From contig CAZDZY010000003.1 in NCBI GenBank assembly GCA_964510055.1, forward strand, positions 1 to 64,000: 64,000 nt of DNA, read 5' to 3'. A program made the position numbers and the translations under genes. Each line of letters begins with the position of its first letter. The first letter of the stretch is position 1. This document shows, in pieces, positions 36,266 to 45,116 of the stretch. The notes under the pieces are model-generated. The model was not told the origin of the DNA and made no database searches. It worked only from the letters and a program-made list of their open reading frames with translations. This DNA is from DTFZ01 sp964510055 (lineage in GTDB: Bacteria > Bacillota > Clostridia > Christensenellales > SZUA-584).

Positions 36266-37381
36266 TTAAACGCCCATTACCCTCTCGAAAAAGCTTTTTT
36301 TATCTTTAGTGGATTTATCGAATTCCTTTAAGAGAGTTTTCTCTTTTTCCGAAAGCTTTTTAGGCACCTCTACTTTTATCGATACGTAAAGGCTTCCCTT
36401 TTTATTTGAATTTAAATATTGTATGCCCTTATCTTTTAGCCTGAATACCGTTCCCGTCTGCGTGCCTTCGTTTATCTTATATTTTGCTTTGCCTTCCAAC
36501 GTTGGAACGACGAGATCCGCTCCGAGCGCCGCGTCTGCAAAAGAAACAGGCATTTCCAGATACAGGTCGTATCCTTCGCGTTTGAAGAACTTATGGGGTT
36601 CAACGTAAATATATATCTGAAGGTCGCCTGCAGGGCCGCCGCGCTGCCCCGCGGCGCCTTCGCCTCGCAGCGTCAATATCTGAGAATCGTCTATACCTGC
36701 GGGAATATTGAATTTGAGCTTCTTAAGCTTTTTCTGTATGCCGCGCCCGCTGCAATCAGGGCAGGGGTCGCCTATTATAGTTCCTTTACCACCGCAATCA
36801 GGGCAGTCTACTACGTTGACAAAACTGCCGAAAGCAGTGTTCCTTTGCTGCCTTATCTGTCCCGTTCCCCCGCAGACGGAACATGTTTTAGTTTCTGTTC
36901 CAATTTTTGCTCCTGTTCCCCCGCATGATTCGCACGTAACATTCTTGTTTAGCTGTATCTCTTTTGCCGTGCCGAACGCCGCCTCTTCGAAGGTTATGGA
37001 AACTTCTGCGCGCAGATCGCTGCCGCGGACAGGGCCGTTCCTTCTCGCCGTTCTCCCTCCCCCGAAGCCGCCTCCGAAGAAAGAATCGAATATATCGCCG
37101 AAGCCGCCCATGAAATCCTCAAACCCGCCGAAGCCGGCTCCACCGGCGGCCGGATCGAAAGCCGAATGGCCGAACATGTCGTATTGTTTTCTTTTATTCT
37201 CGTCACTGAGAACTGAATAAGCCTCGCTTGCTTCCTTAAATTTTTCGGAAGACTCTTCTTTATTTTCGTTTACATCGGGGTGATGTTGTTTAGCTAGTTT
37301 CCGATATGCCCTTTTAATATCTTCAGGAGAAGCGTTTTTATCAATACCCAGAATCTCGTAATAGTCTCTTTTTTCCGCCAA
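36266..37381 (-). CDS. dnaJ: Chaperone protein DnaJ
   Basis: The Hsp40 co-chaperone delivers substrates to DnaK and stimulates its ATPase. The 371-residue protein has the J domain with HPD (about 33-35), a Gly/Phe-rich linker with repeated FGGG, four zinc repeats (CESCGGTG, CSVCGGTG, CPDCGGKG, CPDCSGRG) and a C-terminal substrate domain. The TTG start has only a weak AGGCGGTG site. A 156-base structured gap separates it from dnaK. Confidence 0.97.
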   Translation of the reverse strand: MAEKRDYYEILGIDKNASPEDIKRAYRKLAKQHHPDVNENKEESSEKFKEASEAYSVLSDENKRKQYDMFGHSAFDPAAGGAGFGGFEDFMGGFGDIFDSFFGGGFGGGRTARRNGPVRGSDLRAEVSITFEEAAFGTAKEIQLNKNVTCESCGGTGAKIGTETKTCSVCGGTGQIRQQRNTAFGSFVNVVDCPDCGGKGTIIGDPCPDCSGRGIQKKLKKLKFNIPAGIDDSQILTLRGEGAAGQRGGPAGDLQIYIYVEPHKFFKREGYDLYLEMPVSFADAALGADLVVPTLEGKAKYKINEGTQTGTVFRLKDKGIQYLNSNKKGSLYVSIKVEVPKKLSEKEKTLLKEFDKSTKDKKSFFERVMGV

Positions 37382-37431
37382 AATATCGACACCGCCTAAA
37401 TATAAGTTTATTATCGGTTTTTACACCCGAA

Positions 37432-37513
37432 AAGCCAAAACGGTAAGCCGCTTTGGTTTACCCAAAGTGGCAGATCCGTTTTGGCTTAACCCGAAGCGGC
37501 GCTGCCGCTTTGG
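37432..37513 (-). repeat. Nested inverted repeats between dnaK and dnaJ
   Basis: Six related arms of about ten bases. AAGCCAAAACGG (37432-37443) pairs perfectly with CCGTTTTGGCTT (37476-37487). Inside it GCCGCTTTGG (37447-37456) pairs with CCAAAGTGGC (37462-37471). Beside them CCGAAGCGGC (37491-37500) pairs with GCCGCTTTGG (37504-37513). The last arm is identical to the second, so alternative pairings exist. It lies in the transcribed gap between dnaK and dnaJ. It may process or attenuate the mRNA, or be a palindromic repeat element. Confidence 0.75.
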
Positions 37514-37537
37514 CTTTATGATGTTATGTAGCTTATA

Positions 37538-39391
37538 TTATTCTTGTTTTTTATCGTCGTCAACTACTTCGTATTCTGCGTCGACAACATCATCTTTAGG
37601 CTTTTGCTGCTCTGCGCCTCCCGCTCCGCCTCCCATATTTGCCGAGTTTGCCTGGGCGTTCGCCTGCGAGTAGATCTTTCCGAACGCGTCATAGGATACC
37701 TGCGATAGCTTATCAGCTGCGGCTTTAATGGCGCTGTTGTCAGTGCCCGAAAGAGCGCTCCTTACGTTGGAGATCTCAGCGTCTATCTTGCCCTTGTCTT
37801 CGCTGCTGACCTTGCTTCCCAGGTCTTTGAGCGTCTTCTCGGTCTGGAATATAAGCGCGTCCGCGTTATTCCTTATTTCGACCCTCTCTTTTTCCTGTTT
37901 GTCGGCAGCGGCAAACTTCTCCGCGTCTTTAACGGCTTTATCGATATCGTCTTTTGACATATTCGTTGAAGCGGTTATCGTTACTTTCTGCTCATTGCCG
38001 GTTCCCAGGTCTTTGGCGGAAACGTGCACGATACCGTTTGCGTCGATATCGAACGTTACTTCTATCTGCGGCATGCCTCTCGGAGCAGGCGGTATGCCCG
38101 TAAGGTTGAACCTTCCCAGAGTCTTGTTATGCGCAGCCATCTCGCGCTCGCCCTGAAGAACATGTATCTCAACGCTCGTCTGCCCGTCTGCGGCAGTGGA
38201 GAACACCTGACTCTTCTTTGTCGGAATTGTAGTATTCCTTTCAATAAGCCTCGTTGAAACTCCTCCCAGTGTCTCGATGCCGAGCGAAAGCGGGGTAACG
38301 TCGAGCAGCACTATATCGTTTACTTCTCCGCCTATAACGCCCGCCTGTATGGCGGCGCCTAAAGCTACGCATTCATCGGGATTTATGCCCTTGAACGGCT
38401 CTTTGCCTGTTAGAGACTTAACCTTTTCCTGAACAGACGGGGTCCTCGTCGACCCGCCGACGAGTATTATCTTTTTAAGATCTGAAGGCTTAATGCCCGC
38501 GTCGGCCATTGCCTTCTTAGTGGGTTCGACTGTCATCTCCACGAGATCGGCTGTTAGCTCGTCGAATTTTGCTCTTGTAATCGTCATGTCGAGGTGTTTC
38601 GGGCCCGTTGCGTCCGCTGTTATAAACGGAAGGTTGATACTTGCCTGCATCACGCCTGACAGCTCTATCTTCGCCTTTTCCGCCGCTTCCTTTATGCGCT
38701 GCATAGCCATCTTGTCTTTTGATATGTCGATACCGCTCGACTTCCTGAACTCGGATACTATATAGTCCATTACCCTCTGGTCGAAGTCATCGCCGCCGAG
38801 GCGCGTGTTTCCGTTCGTCGCCAGCACTTCAAAGACACCGTCGCCTATCTCCAGTATGGAAACGTCGAACGTGCCGCCGCCGAGGTCGTAGACCAAGATT
38901 TTCTGCTCTTCTTCCTTATCGATGCCGTACGCAAGCGAAGCTGCGGTTGGTTCGTTTATTATCCTTAAAACGTTGAGCCCCGCTATTTTTCCCGCGTCCT
39001 TTGTGGCTTGCCTCTGGCTGTCAGAAAAATACGCGGGAACCGTGATTACAGCGTCTGTAACCGTTTCGCCAAGATAACCTTCAGCATCGGTTTTAAGCTT
39101 CTGCAGTATCATCGCAGATATTTCCTGCGGAGTATATGACTTATTATCTATCTTTATTTTCCTGTCACTGCCCATATCCCTTTTTATAGAGCTTATGGTC
39201 CTGTCAGGATTCGTTATCGCCTGGTTTTTCGCGACCTTACCTACAAGCCTTTCGCCGGTATTTGAAAATGCTACTACCGAAGGAGTGGTCCTGCTGCCTT
39301 CAGCGTTCGCTATAACTGTCGGCTCTCCGCCTTCCATGACGGCAACGCACGAGTTTGTCGTTCCCAGATCGATACCTATAATCTTGCCCAT
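37538..39391 (-). CDS. dnaK: Chaperone protein DnaK (Hsp70)
   Basis: An ATP-driven chaperone. The 617-residue protein starts GKIIGIDLGTTNSCVAVMEGG. The nucleotide domain shows VYDLGGGTFDVSIL and VGGSTRTPSVQ. The substrate-binding domain follows, then a helical lid and a flexible C-terminal tail rich in Gly, Ala and acid residues. AGGAGG lies nine bases before the ATG. It is third in the hrcA operon and is expected to be repressed through the CIRCE at 41137. Confidence 0.98.
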   Translation of the reverse strand: MGKIIGIDLGTTNSCVAVMEGGEPTVIANAEGSRTTPSVVAFSNTGERLVGKVAKNQAITNPDRTISSIKRDMGSDRKIKIDNKSYTPQEISAMILQKLKTDAEGYLGETVTDAVITVPAYFSDSQRQATKDAGKIAGLNVLRIINEPTAASLAYGIDKEEEQKILVYDLGGGTFDVSILEIGDGVFEVLATNGNTRLGGDDFDQRVMDYIVSEFRKSSGIDISKDKMAMQRIKEAAEKAKIELSGVMQASINLPFITADATGPKHLDMTITRAKFDELTADLVEMTVEPTKKAMADAGIKPSDLKKIILVGGSTRTPSVQEKVKSLTGKEPFKGINPDECVALGAAIQAGVIGGEVNDIVLLDVTPLSLGIETLGGVSTRLIERNTTIPTKKSQVFSTAADGQTSVEIHVLQGEREMAAHNKTLGRFNLTGIPPAPRGMPQIEVTFDIDANGIVHVSAKDLGTGNEQKVTITASTNMSKDDIDKAVKDAEKFAAADKQEKERVEIRNNADALIFQTEKTLKDLGSKVSSEDKGKIDAEISNVRSALSGTDNSAIKAAADKLSQVSYDAFGKIYSQANAQANSANMGGGAGGAEQQKPKDDVVDAEYEVVDDDKKQE

Positions 39392-39418
39392 AGTTTTTAT
39401 CCTCCTATTAAAAATATA

Positions 39419-40045
39419 TTATTTATTTACAATTACCATGCTGTAGCGCAATACCTTATCGCCCTGCATATACCCTTTCAGCGCAACCGCGGAAATGGTT
39501 CCCGGGGTTTCGCCCTCTTTAGTTTCCGCATGCTGTATAGCGTGATGCAGATTGGGATCGAACACTTTCCCCAGCGCGGGTATCTCCGTAACCCCAAATC
39601 CGGTCATGATGTCGATAAGCTGCTTATAGACCATAAGAACGCCCTGCGCCAAAGGGTCTGCGTCTTCCCCGTTTACGTGTTCGATAGCCCTTTCAAAGTT
39701 ATCTATAACAGGCAATATCTTTTCCAATACCTCGCCGGCGCCCGCCTTCATCGCCTGAGCCGCCAGCATCTGATTTCTTTTTTTATAGTTATTGTAGTCG
39801 CTGAACGTGCGCTGATAACTGTCTTTATACGAATCCCGCTCCGCTATCGCGGCAATGAGCGCTTCCTCCAGCTTTGCTGTTTCTTTGCTCTTATGGCTTT
39901 TCGCCGAAGCCTTCTTTTCTTCGGTTACAGTTTCCTCACTTTTTAATTCTTTTTCAGTTTCTTTTGGCGCAGCTGTTTCAACGTCTACTGAATTTTCCTT
40001 GTCGTACTCCGACTGCGGACGCTCATCAAATCTGCTATCACTCAA
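39419..40045 (-). CDS. grpE: Nucleotide exchange factor GrpE
   Basis: GrpE releases ADP from DnaK. The 208-residue protein has an unstructured acidic N-terminus, a long coiled coil (about 50-115, with YQRTFSDYNNYKKRN) and the C-terminal beta domain with FDPNLHHAIQH and GYMQGDKVLRYSMV. The TTG start has AGGCGGTG before it. It lies between hrcA and dnaK. Confidence 0.95.
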   Translation of the reverse strand: MSDSRFDERPQSEYDKENSVDVETAAPKETEKELKSEETVTEEKKASAKSHKSKETAKLEEALIAAIAERDSYKDSYQRTFSDYNNYKKRNQMLAAQAMKAGAGEVLEKILPVIDNFERAIEHVNGEDADPLAQGVLMVYKQLIDIMTGFGVTEIPALGKVFDPNLHHAIQHAETKEGETPGTISAVALKGYMQGDKVLRYSMVIVNK

Positions 40046-40060
40046 ATCAATTCACCGCCT

Positions 40061-41104
40061 TTAATCTTTATCCGTCTCTAAAAAATTAGAAAGGATGCTG
40101 TTTAAACTGTTGCCTACATAGCCAAGTATAGATACAATCTTGGAATAATCCATCCTTGTGGGACCTATTACACCGAAGGAACCGAGCGTTTCCCCTTCCA
40201 CCTTATAAGTTGCCGTTACAACGCTCATATCATGCAATTCCTCAGCTTCGTTTTCACGGCCTATAGTCACGGAAAACTCAAAGCTTGCCGCCTTTTTCAT
40301 CATATCGTAAAGCATATCTTTAGTTTCAAGAAGGGCGAGAAAGTTTTTTGTTTTCTCCACGCTCATATATTCAGGAAAATCTATTATGTTTTCCGTGCCG
40401 CCCAGAACTATGCCTTTTTTCCCCTGAGGTTCTACGCTCAGATCTATTGCTTTTATTATGTCTCCTACAAATTCGCCGTTATTGCATATCCTTTCGCGCA
40501 GGCATACTGAGAGGTCGCTCTCTGCTTCTTCGAGAGTCTTTCCCGAAAGCTTGTCTGTCAGCATATTAGACAGCATTTCGATGTCGCTGACGGATATCCC
40601 TTCGGGCACTGAGATAACCGTATCGTTTACAAGCCCTGCGTCAGTTACAAGCAGCAGTATCGCTTTCTTTTCGGTAAGCTTAACGAGTTGTATACGCTTG
40701 AGCACTGACCTTTTAAGCTGCGGGCGTAGCACCATTGAAATATGGTGCGTGGTATCTGAAAGAACTTTTGCCGCCTTTTCTATGACCTGCTCGACTTCCG
40801 CCATCTTCTCCTGAAAATAGCTTTTTATCCTGCTCGCCTCGGTTTCGTTGAGCTTTGCGACTTTCATAAGCCTGTCAACATAGAACCTGTAGGCTTTTTG
40901 CGAGGGTATGCGCCCCGCAGACGTATGAGGCTGCTCCAAAAACCCGAGTTCTTCAAGGTCTGCCATCTCGTTTCTTATCGTTGCCGAGCTTAGATCCATT
41001 CCCTGTTTTTTTGAGATCGTTCTGGAACCGATAGGGAGTCCGGTCATTATATAATCGTCGACAACGGCCTTCAGTATACCAAGCTTCCTTTCATTAAGAT
41101 CCAT
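40061..41104 (-). CDS. hrcA: Heat-inducible transcription repressor HrcA
   Basis: HrcA binds the CIRCE operator and represses groE and dnaK operons. GroEL keeps it active (family knowledge). The 347-residue protein has an N-terminal winged helix with ISKKQGMDLSSATIRNEMADLEELG (wing and recognition helix) and HTSAGRIPS, then the dimer domain with a GAF-like fold. It is the first gene of the operon. The CIRCE lies 33 bases before it, so it controls itself. Confidence 0.97.
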   Translation of the reverse strand: MDLNERKLGILKAVVDDYIMTGLPIGSRTISKKQGMDLSSATIRNEMADLEELGFLEQPHTSAGRIPSQKAYRFYVDRLMKVAKLNETEASRIKSYFQEKMAEVEQVIEKAAKVLSDTTHHISMVLRPQLKRSVLKRIQLVKLTEKKAILLLVTDAGLVNDTVISVPEGISVSDIEMLSNMLTDKLSGKTLEEAESDLSVCLRERICNNGEFVGDIIKAIDLSVEPQGKKGIVLGGTENIIDFPEYMSVEKTKNFLALLETKDMLYDMMKKAASFEFSVTIGRENEAEELHDMSVVTATYKVEGETLGSFGVIGPTRMDYSKIVSILGYVGNSLNSILSNFLETDKD

Positions 41105-41136
41105 ATTAACCCCCTGTTAATCAATGGTTCCCGTTA

Positions 41137-41163
41137 TTAGCACTCAATCGAAGCGAGTGCTAA
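41137..41163 (-). promoter_or_regulatory. CIRCE operator (HrcA binding site)
   Basis: TTAGCACTC, nine bases, GAGTGCTAA: a perfect match to the CIRCE consensus. It lies between the promoter at 41176-41204 and hrcA and overlaps the expected transcription start. Confidence 0.97.
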
Positions 41164-41175
41164 CACTATGGTATA

Positions 41176-41204
41176 AAAATAACACTATTTAACTTCAAAG
41201 TCAA
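41176..41204 (-). promoter_or_regulatory. Sigma-A promoter of the hrcA operon
   Basis: TTGACT (41204-41199) and TATTTT (41181-41176) on the minus strand with a 17-base spacer, just upstream of the CIRCE. A second TTGACT lies 9 bases further upstream. Confidence 0.65.
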
Positions 41205-41220
41205 TACAGTCAACACTAAT

Positions 41221-42338
41221 TCATATTATTTTCATAAATTCTGTTATAAGCGAGTTCTGCAGATCGAATCCTTTTATTGTTGGATAGATCCCGCGTTCAT
41301 TTTTTGTTATAAGATCGTTTTTTATTGAAAAATATATTGGTTCCCTGAATTCTTTTTCAAAATCCTTGTTAAAACGAAGTTTGAAGCCGGCGAACGATAT
41401 TCCCTGTTTGAGTCGAAGCCTGAGCATCAGATATTCCGTTAAAATATCTTTGTCGGTAAGCTCACAATATTGTTCTACTGGTTTTTTGCCATTATTGACG
41501 GACTGCAGATATTCGGTTACATTCCCGGTATTATTGGATCGCGTTTTGGCATTTAATTCAATGCATGAGTGCGCCGAGACTCCAAGCCCCAGGTATTCTT
41601 CGCCNNNNNNNNNNGGCACTCAAAGCCAACTCTTGCGAAATTCGAAGTTTCATAATGAACATATCCTGCCCCGCCAAGTATTTTTGAAGCTGCATGGTAC
41701 ATATTTCTGTCAATCTCTTCATCCGCGCCGGCAAACACTTTCGCCAGCCTTGTGCCTGTTTCAAGTTTGAGGCTGTAAGCGGATATATGACTTGGAGAAA
41801 GTTTTAATAATTTATTTATTGTGGCCTTAAAACATTTTTCAGTCTGTCCGGGCAGTCCGAAGATAGTATCAACATTAATATTATTAAAATATTTCTTTGA
41901 GATTTCGTAAACATAGAGAAATTCTTCATAAGTATGCCGGCGGCCTATATTTTTCAATATTTCATTGTCGTGAGTCTGAAGGCCCATACTTAGCCTGTTT
42001 ATCCCGAGTTTCGAATAAGCAGAGAGCTTTTCTTCACAAAGTGTTTCCGGGTTAACTTCTATCGTTGCCTCTTTAAGGTTGAAATCGCATTCCCTTTTAA
42101 GTCCGTTTATCAGGTTGCCGATCTGTTCGGGCGACAATAAAGAAGGAGTGCCTCCGCCTATAAACAATGTATCAATCGTATGGCCTTTCAGGTAATCCTC
42201 GTATAAATGCGCTTCTGCTATTACCGCGCCTATATACTCGTTAAAAAAGCCATCCATATCGGGAAATGACACGAAATCGCAGTAATAGCATTTTCTTTTG
42301 CAGAAAGGTATGTGTATATAAAGGCCTAAGGGTTTCAT
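41221..42338 (-). CDS. hemW: Radical SAM heme chaperone HemW, split by an assembly gap
   Basis: HemW resembles coproporphyrinogen III oxidase HemN but is a heme chaperone. The N-terminal part (42338 to the gap) has IHIPFCKRKCYYC with the cluster Cys13, Cys17, Cys20, then FIGGGTPSLL. It runs to HYETSNFARVGFEC. After the ten N the C-terminal part resumes with GEEYLGLGVSAHS. The two halves are in different frames across ten N, so the gap length is a placeholder. The family usually has about seven to nine residues between these points, so roughly 20-26 bases are probably missing. The gene itself is probably intact. It overlaps lepA by four bases. Confidence 0.9.
41605..41614. other. Assembly gap (ten N)
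   Basis: Ten N inside hemW. Frames on both sides do not join at ten bases, so the true length differs. Confidence 1.
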
Positions 42339-44137
42339 TGGTCGGTCTTAAGCACGGAAATAAACGCTTCGGAAGGCACCTGTACAGTTCCTACCTGACG
42401 CATGCGCTTCTTGCCTTCTTTCTGCTTCTCGAGCAGCTTTCTTTTACGCGATATGTCGCCGCCGTAGCATTTCGCGAGCACGTCTTTGCGCATCGCCTTT
42501 ACGGTTTCGCGCGCTATTACTTTGCCCCCTATAGCAGCCTGGATAGGTATCTCGAACATCTGGCGGGGTATCACGTCTTTGAGTTTCTCGGCTATTATCC
42601 TTCCCCGCGCGTATGCCTTGTCTTTATGAACGATTATGGATAGCGCGTCGCACATCTCTCCGTTGAGCAGCATATCCAGGCGCACAAGGTCGCTTTTCTG
42701 ATAGCCTTTAAGTTCATAATCGAGCGAAGCGTAGCCGCGGGTTCTCGATTTAAGCATGTCGAAGAAATCGTAAATTATCTCGTTCAATGGCAGTTCGTAA
42801 TGTATGAGCACGCGCGTATCCTCTATATATTCCATGTTCTTGAACACGCCGCGTTTTTCCTGGCATATATCCATTACGGCGCCTACATATTCGTCGGGCG
42901 TCATTATGGTAGCTTCAGCCACAGGCTCTTCCATATAATCGATGGACGTAACAGGCGGCAGGCTTGTAGGATTATCGACCTTAATTGTTTCACCTTTGAC
43001 TGTTGTAACATGGTAACTTACGCTTGGCGCTGTCGTAACCAGGTCGAGGTCGTATTCCCGCTCGAGTCGTTCCTGTATTATCTCCATATGCAGCAGACCT
43101 AAAAATCCGCACCTGAATCCGAACCCTAATGCAACTGACGTTTCCGGTTCATATATAAGCGACGCATCGTTGAGCTCAAGTTTTGCGAGAGCTTCGCGCA
43201 GGTCTTCATATTTTGCGCCGTCAGCCGGATATATACCGCAGAACACCATAGGCGTTACATGCTTGTATCCCGGAAGAGGTTCTTTAGTTCCGTTTTCCGC
43301 GTTCGTTATCGTATCGCCCACGCGCGTATCGGATACGTTTTTAACACTCGCAGCTATGTAGCCTACTTCGCCCGCAGAGAGCGATGGCACTGGCATAAGC
43401 GTCGGAAGAAATACGCCTACCTCAGTAACGTCAAATTTCTTATCGGCGGCCATAAACAGTATATCGTCGCCTGCTTTTACGTTTCCTTCTTTAATTCGAA
43501 CGTAGCTTATCGCGCCTTTGTAATTGTCGTAATACGAATCGAATACGAGGGCTTTGAGCGGAGCGTTTCTGTCTCCCTTAGGCGAAGGAAGATACTTGAT
43601 TATCGCTTCCAATACGGCGTCGATGCCTGTCCCTTCTTTTGCGCTTATCCTCGGAGCGTACGACGCATCGAGGCCCAGCACGTCTTCGATCTCTTTGCAT
43701 ACCTCGTCAGGCCGGGCGGAAGGCAGATCTATCTTATTTATTACGGGCAATATCTCGAGGTTGTTGCCCATTGCGAGGTACACGTTGGCGAGAGTCTGCG
43801 CTTCTATGCCCTGGCTCGCGTCTACGACGAGTATCGCGCCCTCGCAGGCTGCCATACTCCTTGAAACTTCGTATGTAAAGTCAACATGGCCGGGGGTATC
43901 GATAAGGTTTAGAGTATACTCTGAACCATTAATTTCATAGAACATGCGCACGGCCTGCGCTTTTATGGTAATGCCCCTCTCCTGTTCGAGTTCCATAGTG
44001 TCGAGTATCTGATTGCGCATGTCTCGCTTCGAAATCGTGTTGGTAGCTTCGATGAGCCTGTCCGCAAGCGTCGATTTGCCGTGGTCTATGTGCGCTATAA
44101 TACAGAAATTTCTTATCTTGTCTATGCCTGATGACAT
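42335..44137 (-). CDS. lepA: Elongation factor 4 (LepA)
   Basis: A translational GTPase that affects ribosome back-translocation and initiation. The 600-residue protein starts MSSGIDKIRNFCIIAHIDHGKST with G1, followed by DTPGHVDF, NKIDLPSA and the LepA-specific C-terminal domain ending KKRMRQVG and VQVPSEAF. The ATG at 44137 has GGAGG seven bases before it. Twenty more in-frame codons upstream are not conserved. It is co-transcribed with hemW, as in B. subtilis. Confidence 0.97.
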   Translation of the reverse strand: MSSGIDKIRNFCIIAHIDHGKSTLADRLIEATNTISKRDMRNQILDTMELEQERGITIKAQAVRMFYEINGSEYTLNLIDTPGHVDFTYEVSRSMAACEGAILVVDASQGIEAQTLANVYLAMGNNLEILPVINKIDLPSARPDEVCKEIEDVLGLDASYAPRISAKEGTGIDAVLEAIIKYLPSPKGDRNAPLKALVFDSYYDNYKGAISYVRIKEGNVKAGDDILFMAADKKFDVTEVGVFLPTLMPVPSLSAGEVGYIAASVKNVSDTRVGDTITNAENGTKEPLPGYKHVTPMVFCGIYPADGAKYEDLREALAKLELNDASLIYEPETSVALGFGFRCGFLGLLHMEIIQERLEREYDLDLVTTAPSVSYHVTTVKGETIKVDNPTSLPPVTSIDYMEEPVAEATIMTPDEYVGAVMDICQEKRGVFKNMEYIEDTRVLIHYELPLNEIIYDFFDMLKSRTRGYASLDYELKGYQKSDLVRLDMLLNGEMCDALSIIVHKDKAYARGRIIAEKLKDVIPRQMFEIPIQAAIGGKVIARETVKAMRKDVLAKCYGGDISRKRKLLEKQKEGKKRMRQVGTVQVPSEAFISVLKTDQ

Positions 44138-44165
44138 CAAGTTTCCTCCGTTTAAATATAGGATT

Positions 44166-44194
44166 ATAATATATAAAACAAGTCTTAAATGCAA
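44166..44194 (-). promoter_or_regulatory. Sigma-A promoter of lepA-hemW
   Basis: TTGCAT (44194-44189), 17 bases, TATTAT (44171-44166) on the minus strand, about 30 bases before the lepA start. A nearby TATAAT (44169-44164) is an alternative -10 with no good -35. Confidence 0.65.
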
Positions 44195-44249
44195 CAACTT
44201 GATTACAAACTCGGATTATAGATAAGAAATTAATGAGTGTACAAGTTAA

Positions 44250-44406
44250 AGGCCGCTGAAAATTCGCAAACTGGATCCCCGAAAAGCCTAAAGCTTTTTT
44301 GGGGTAAAAACGCAAGGCGTTTTGAGCATTGTGCCGATGATGTAGCAGAGCTGATTCGAAGCGCAAGCGGATAAACAACGCAGTAGTTAGGCTTTATCAG
44401 CGGCCT
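44250..44406. repeat. 157-base palindromic element of unknown nature
   Basis: The ends AGGCCGCTGA (44250-44259) and TCAGCGGCCT (44397-44406) are perfect inverted repeats. Inside, AAAGCCTAA (44283-44291) pairs with TTAGGCTTT (44387-44395). Local hairpins CCCC-g-AAAAGC / GCTTTT-tt-GGGG (44277-44304) and AAAACGC / GCGTTTT (44307-44323) compete with it. It lies exactly between the divergent lepA and LUD promoters. No flanking direct repeat was found. It could be a miniature transposon relic or a structured RNA. No protein-coding potential is apparent. Confidence 0.6.
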
Positions 44407-44420
44407 GACGCAATTTTTTC

Positions 44421-44449
44421 TTGGCGGAAGGAATAACATCGTGTATTAT
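44421..44449 (+). promoter_or_regulatory. Sigma-A promoter of the LUD-domain gene
   Basis: TTGGCG (44421-44426), 17 bases, TATTAT (44444-44449), with a CGGAGG ribosome site at 44461-44466 before the ATG at 44472. Confidence 0.6.
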
Positions 44450-44471
44450 TGAGTAATGAACGGAGGCCGTA

Positions 44472-45086
44472 ATGAACGATATTCAAACAACCATCGAGTC
44501 GCTTAGTAAAAAAGGATTTAGAGCCGTGTACGCAAAAAATGCGAAAGAAGCTTTAGATTATGTACTGACCGTTATCGGAAAAGATGAGACCGTAGGCGTG
44601 GGCGGCAGCGTTACACTGCAGGAAACAGGCATCGTTGACGCGCTTATAGAGCGCGGCAATACGGTATACTGGCATTGGCTTGCTAAGAAAAAAGGCGAAG
44701 ACGCCGACGAAACAAGAAGAAAAGCCATTATTGCCAACGCGTACCTTTCATCCGCAAACGCAATAACAAAAACCGGGGATCTTGTTAACATAGACGGTAC
44801 AGGCAACAGGGTTGCTTCAATGCTTTACGGTCCGGAGAAAATCATTATAGTTGCCGGAAGAAATAAGATAACCTACAACTATAATTCAGCAATTGCCAGG
44901 ATAAAGAGCATTGCCTGCCCTAAAAACGCAAGGCGGCTCGGGCTCGACACGCCATGTGCGAAAACAGGCAAATGCGAAGAATGCACCGGCGCAAGCCGTA
45001 TGTGCAACGTGACAGTCCGAATCCAGCACCCGACAAGCGGTAAGGAAATGCATGTTGTACTTATAGGCGGGGATTTCGGATATTAA
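44472..45086 (+). CDS. LUD-domain protein (LutC/YkgG-like, DUF162)
   Basis: A 204-residue LUD-domain protein related to LutC of the lactate utilisation LutABC complex. Visible are VGVGGSVTLQETGIVDAL (about 38-55) and a C-terminal Cys cluster CAKTGKCEECTGASRMC, which may bind an iron-sulphur cluster. LutA and LutB are not nearby, so the link to lactate is weak. Single-domain LUD proteins of this type are common in anaerobic Firmicutes with unknown role. It is transcribed alone and converges on the DUF2284 gene, 30 bases away. Confidence 0.85.
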   Translation: MNDIQTTIESLSKKGFRAVYAKNAKEALDYVLTVIGKDETVGVGGSVTLQETGIVDALIERGNTVYWHWLAKKKGEDADETRRKAIIANAYLSSANAITKTGDLVNIDGTGNRVASMLYGPEKIIIVAGRNKITYNYNSAIARIKSIACPKNARRLGLDTPCAKTGKCEECTGASRMCNVTVRIQHPTSGKEMHVVLIGGDFGY

Positions 45087-45116
45087 ATACTACCCGAATA
45101 TATAGCTTTTGGACAG

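Noticed and set aside
44138..44197. Twenty extra N-terminal residues of LepA
   Set aside because: Not conserved, hydrophobic by chance, and the ATG at 44137 has a perfect ribosome site.
44281..44395. GCCTAA...GTTAGGC ends resembling an integron attC site
   Set aside because: Only one core matches, the other reads GCCTAAA, the inner L sites are not visible and no integrase or cassette is present.
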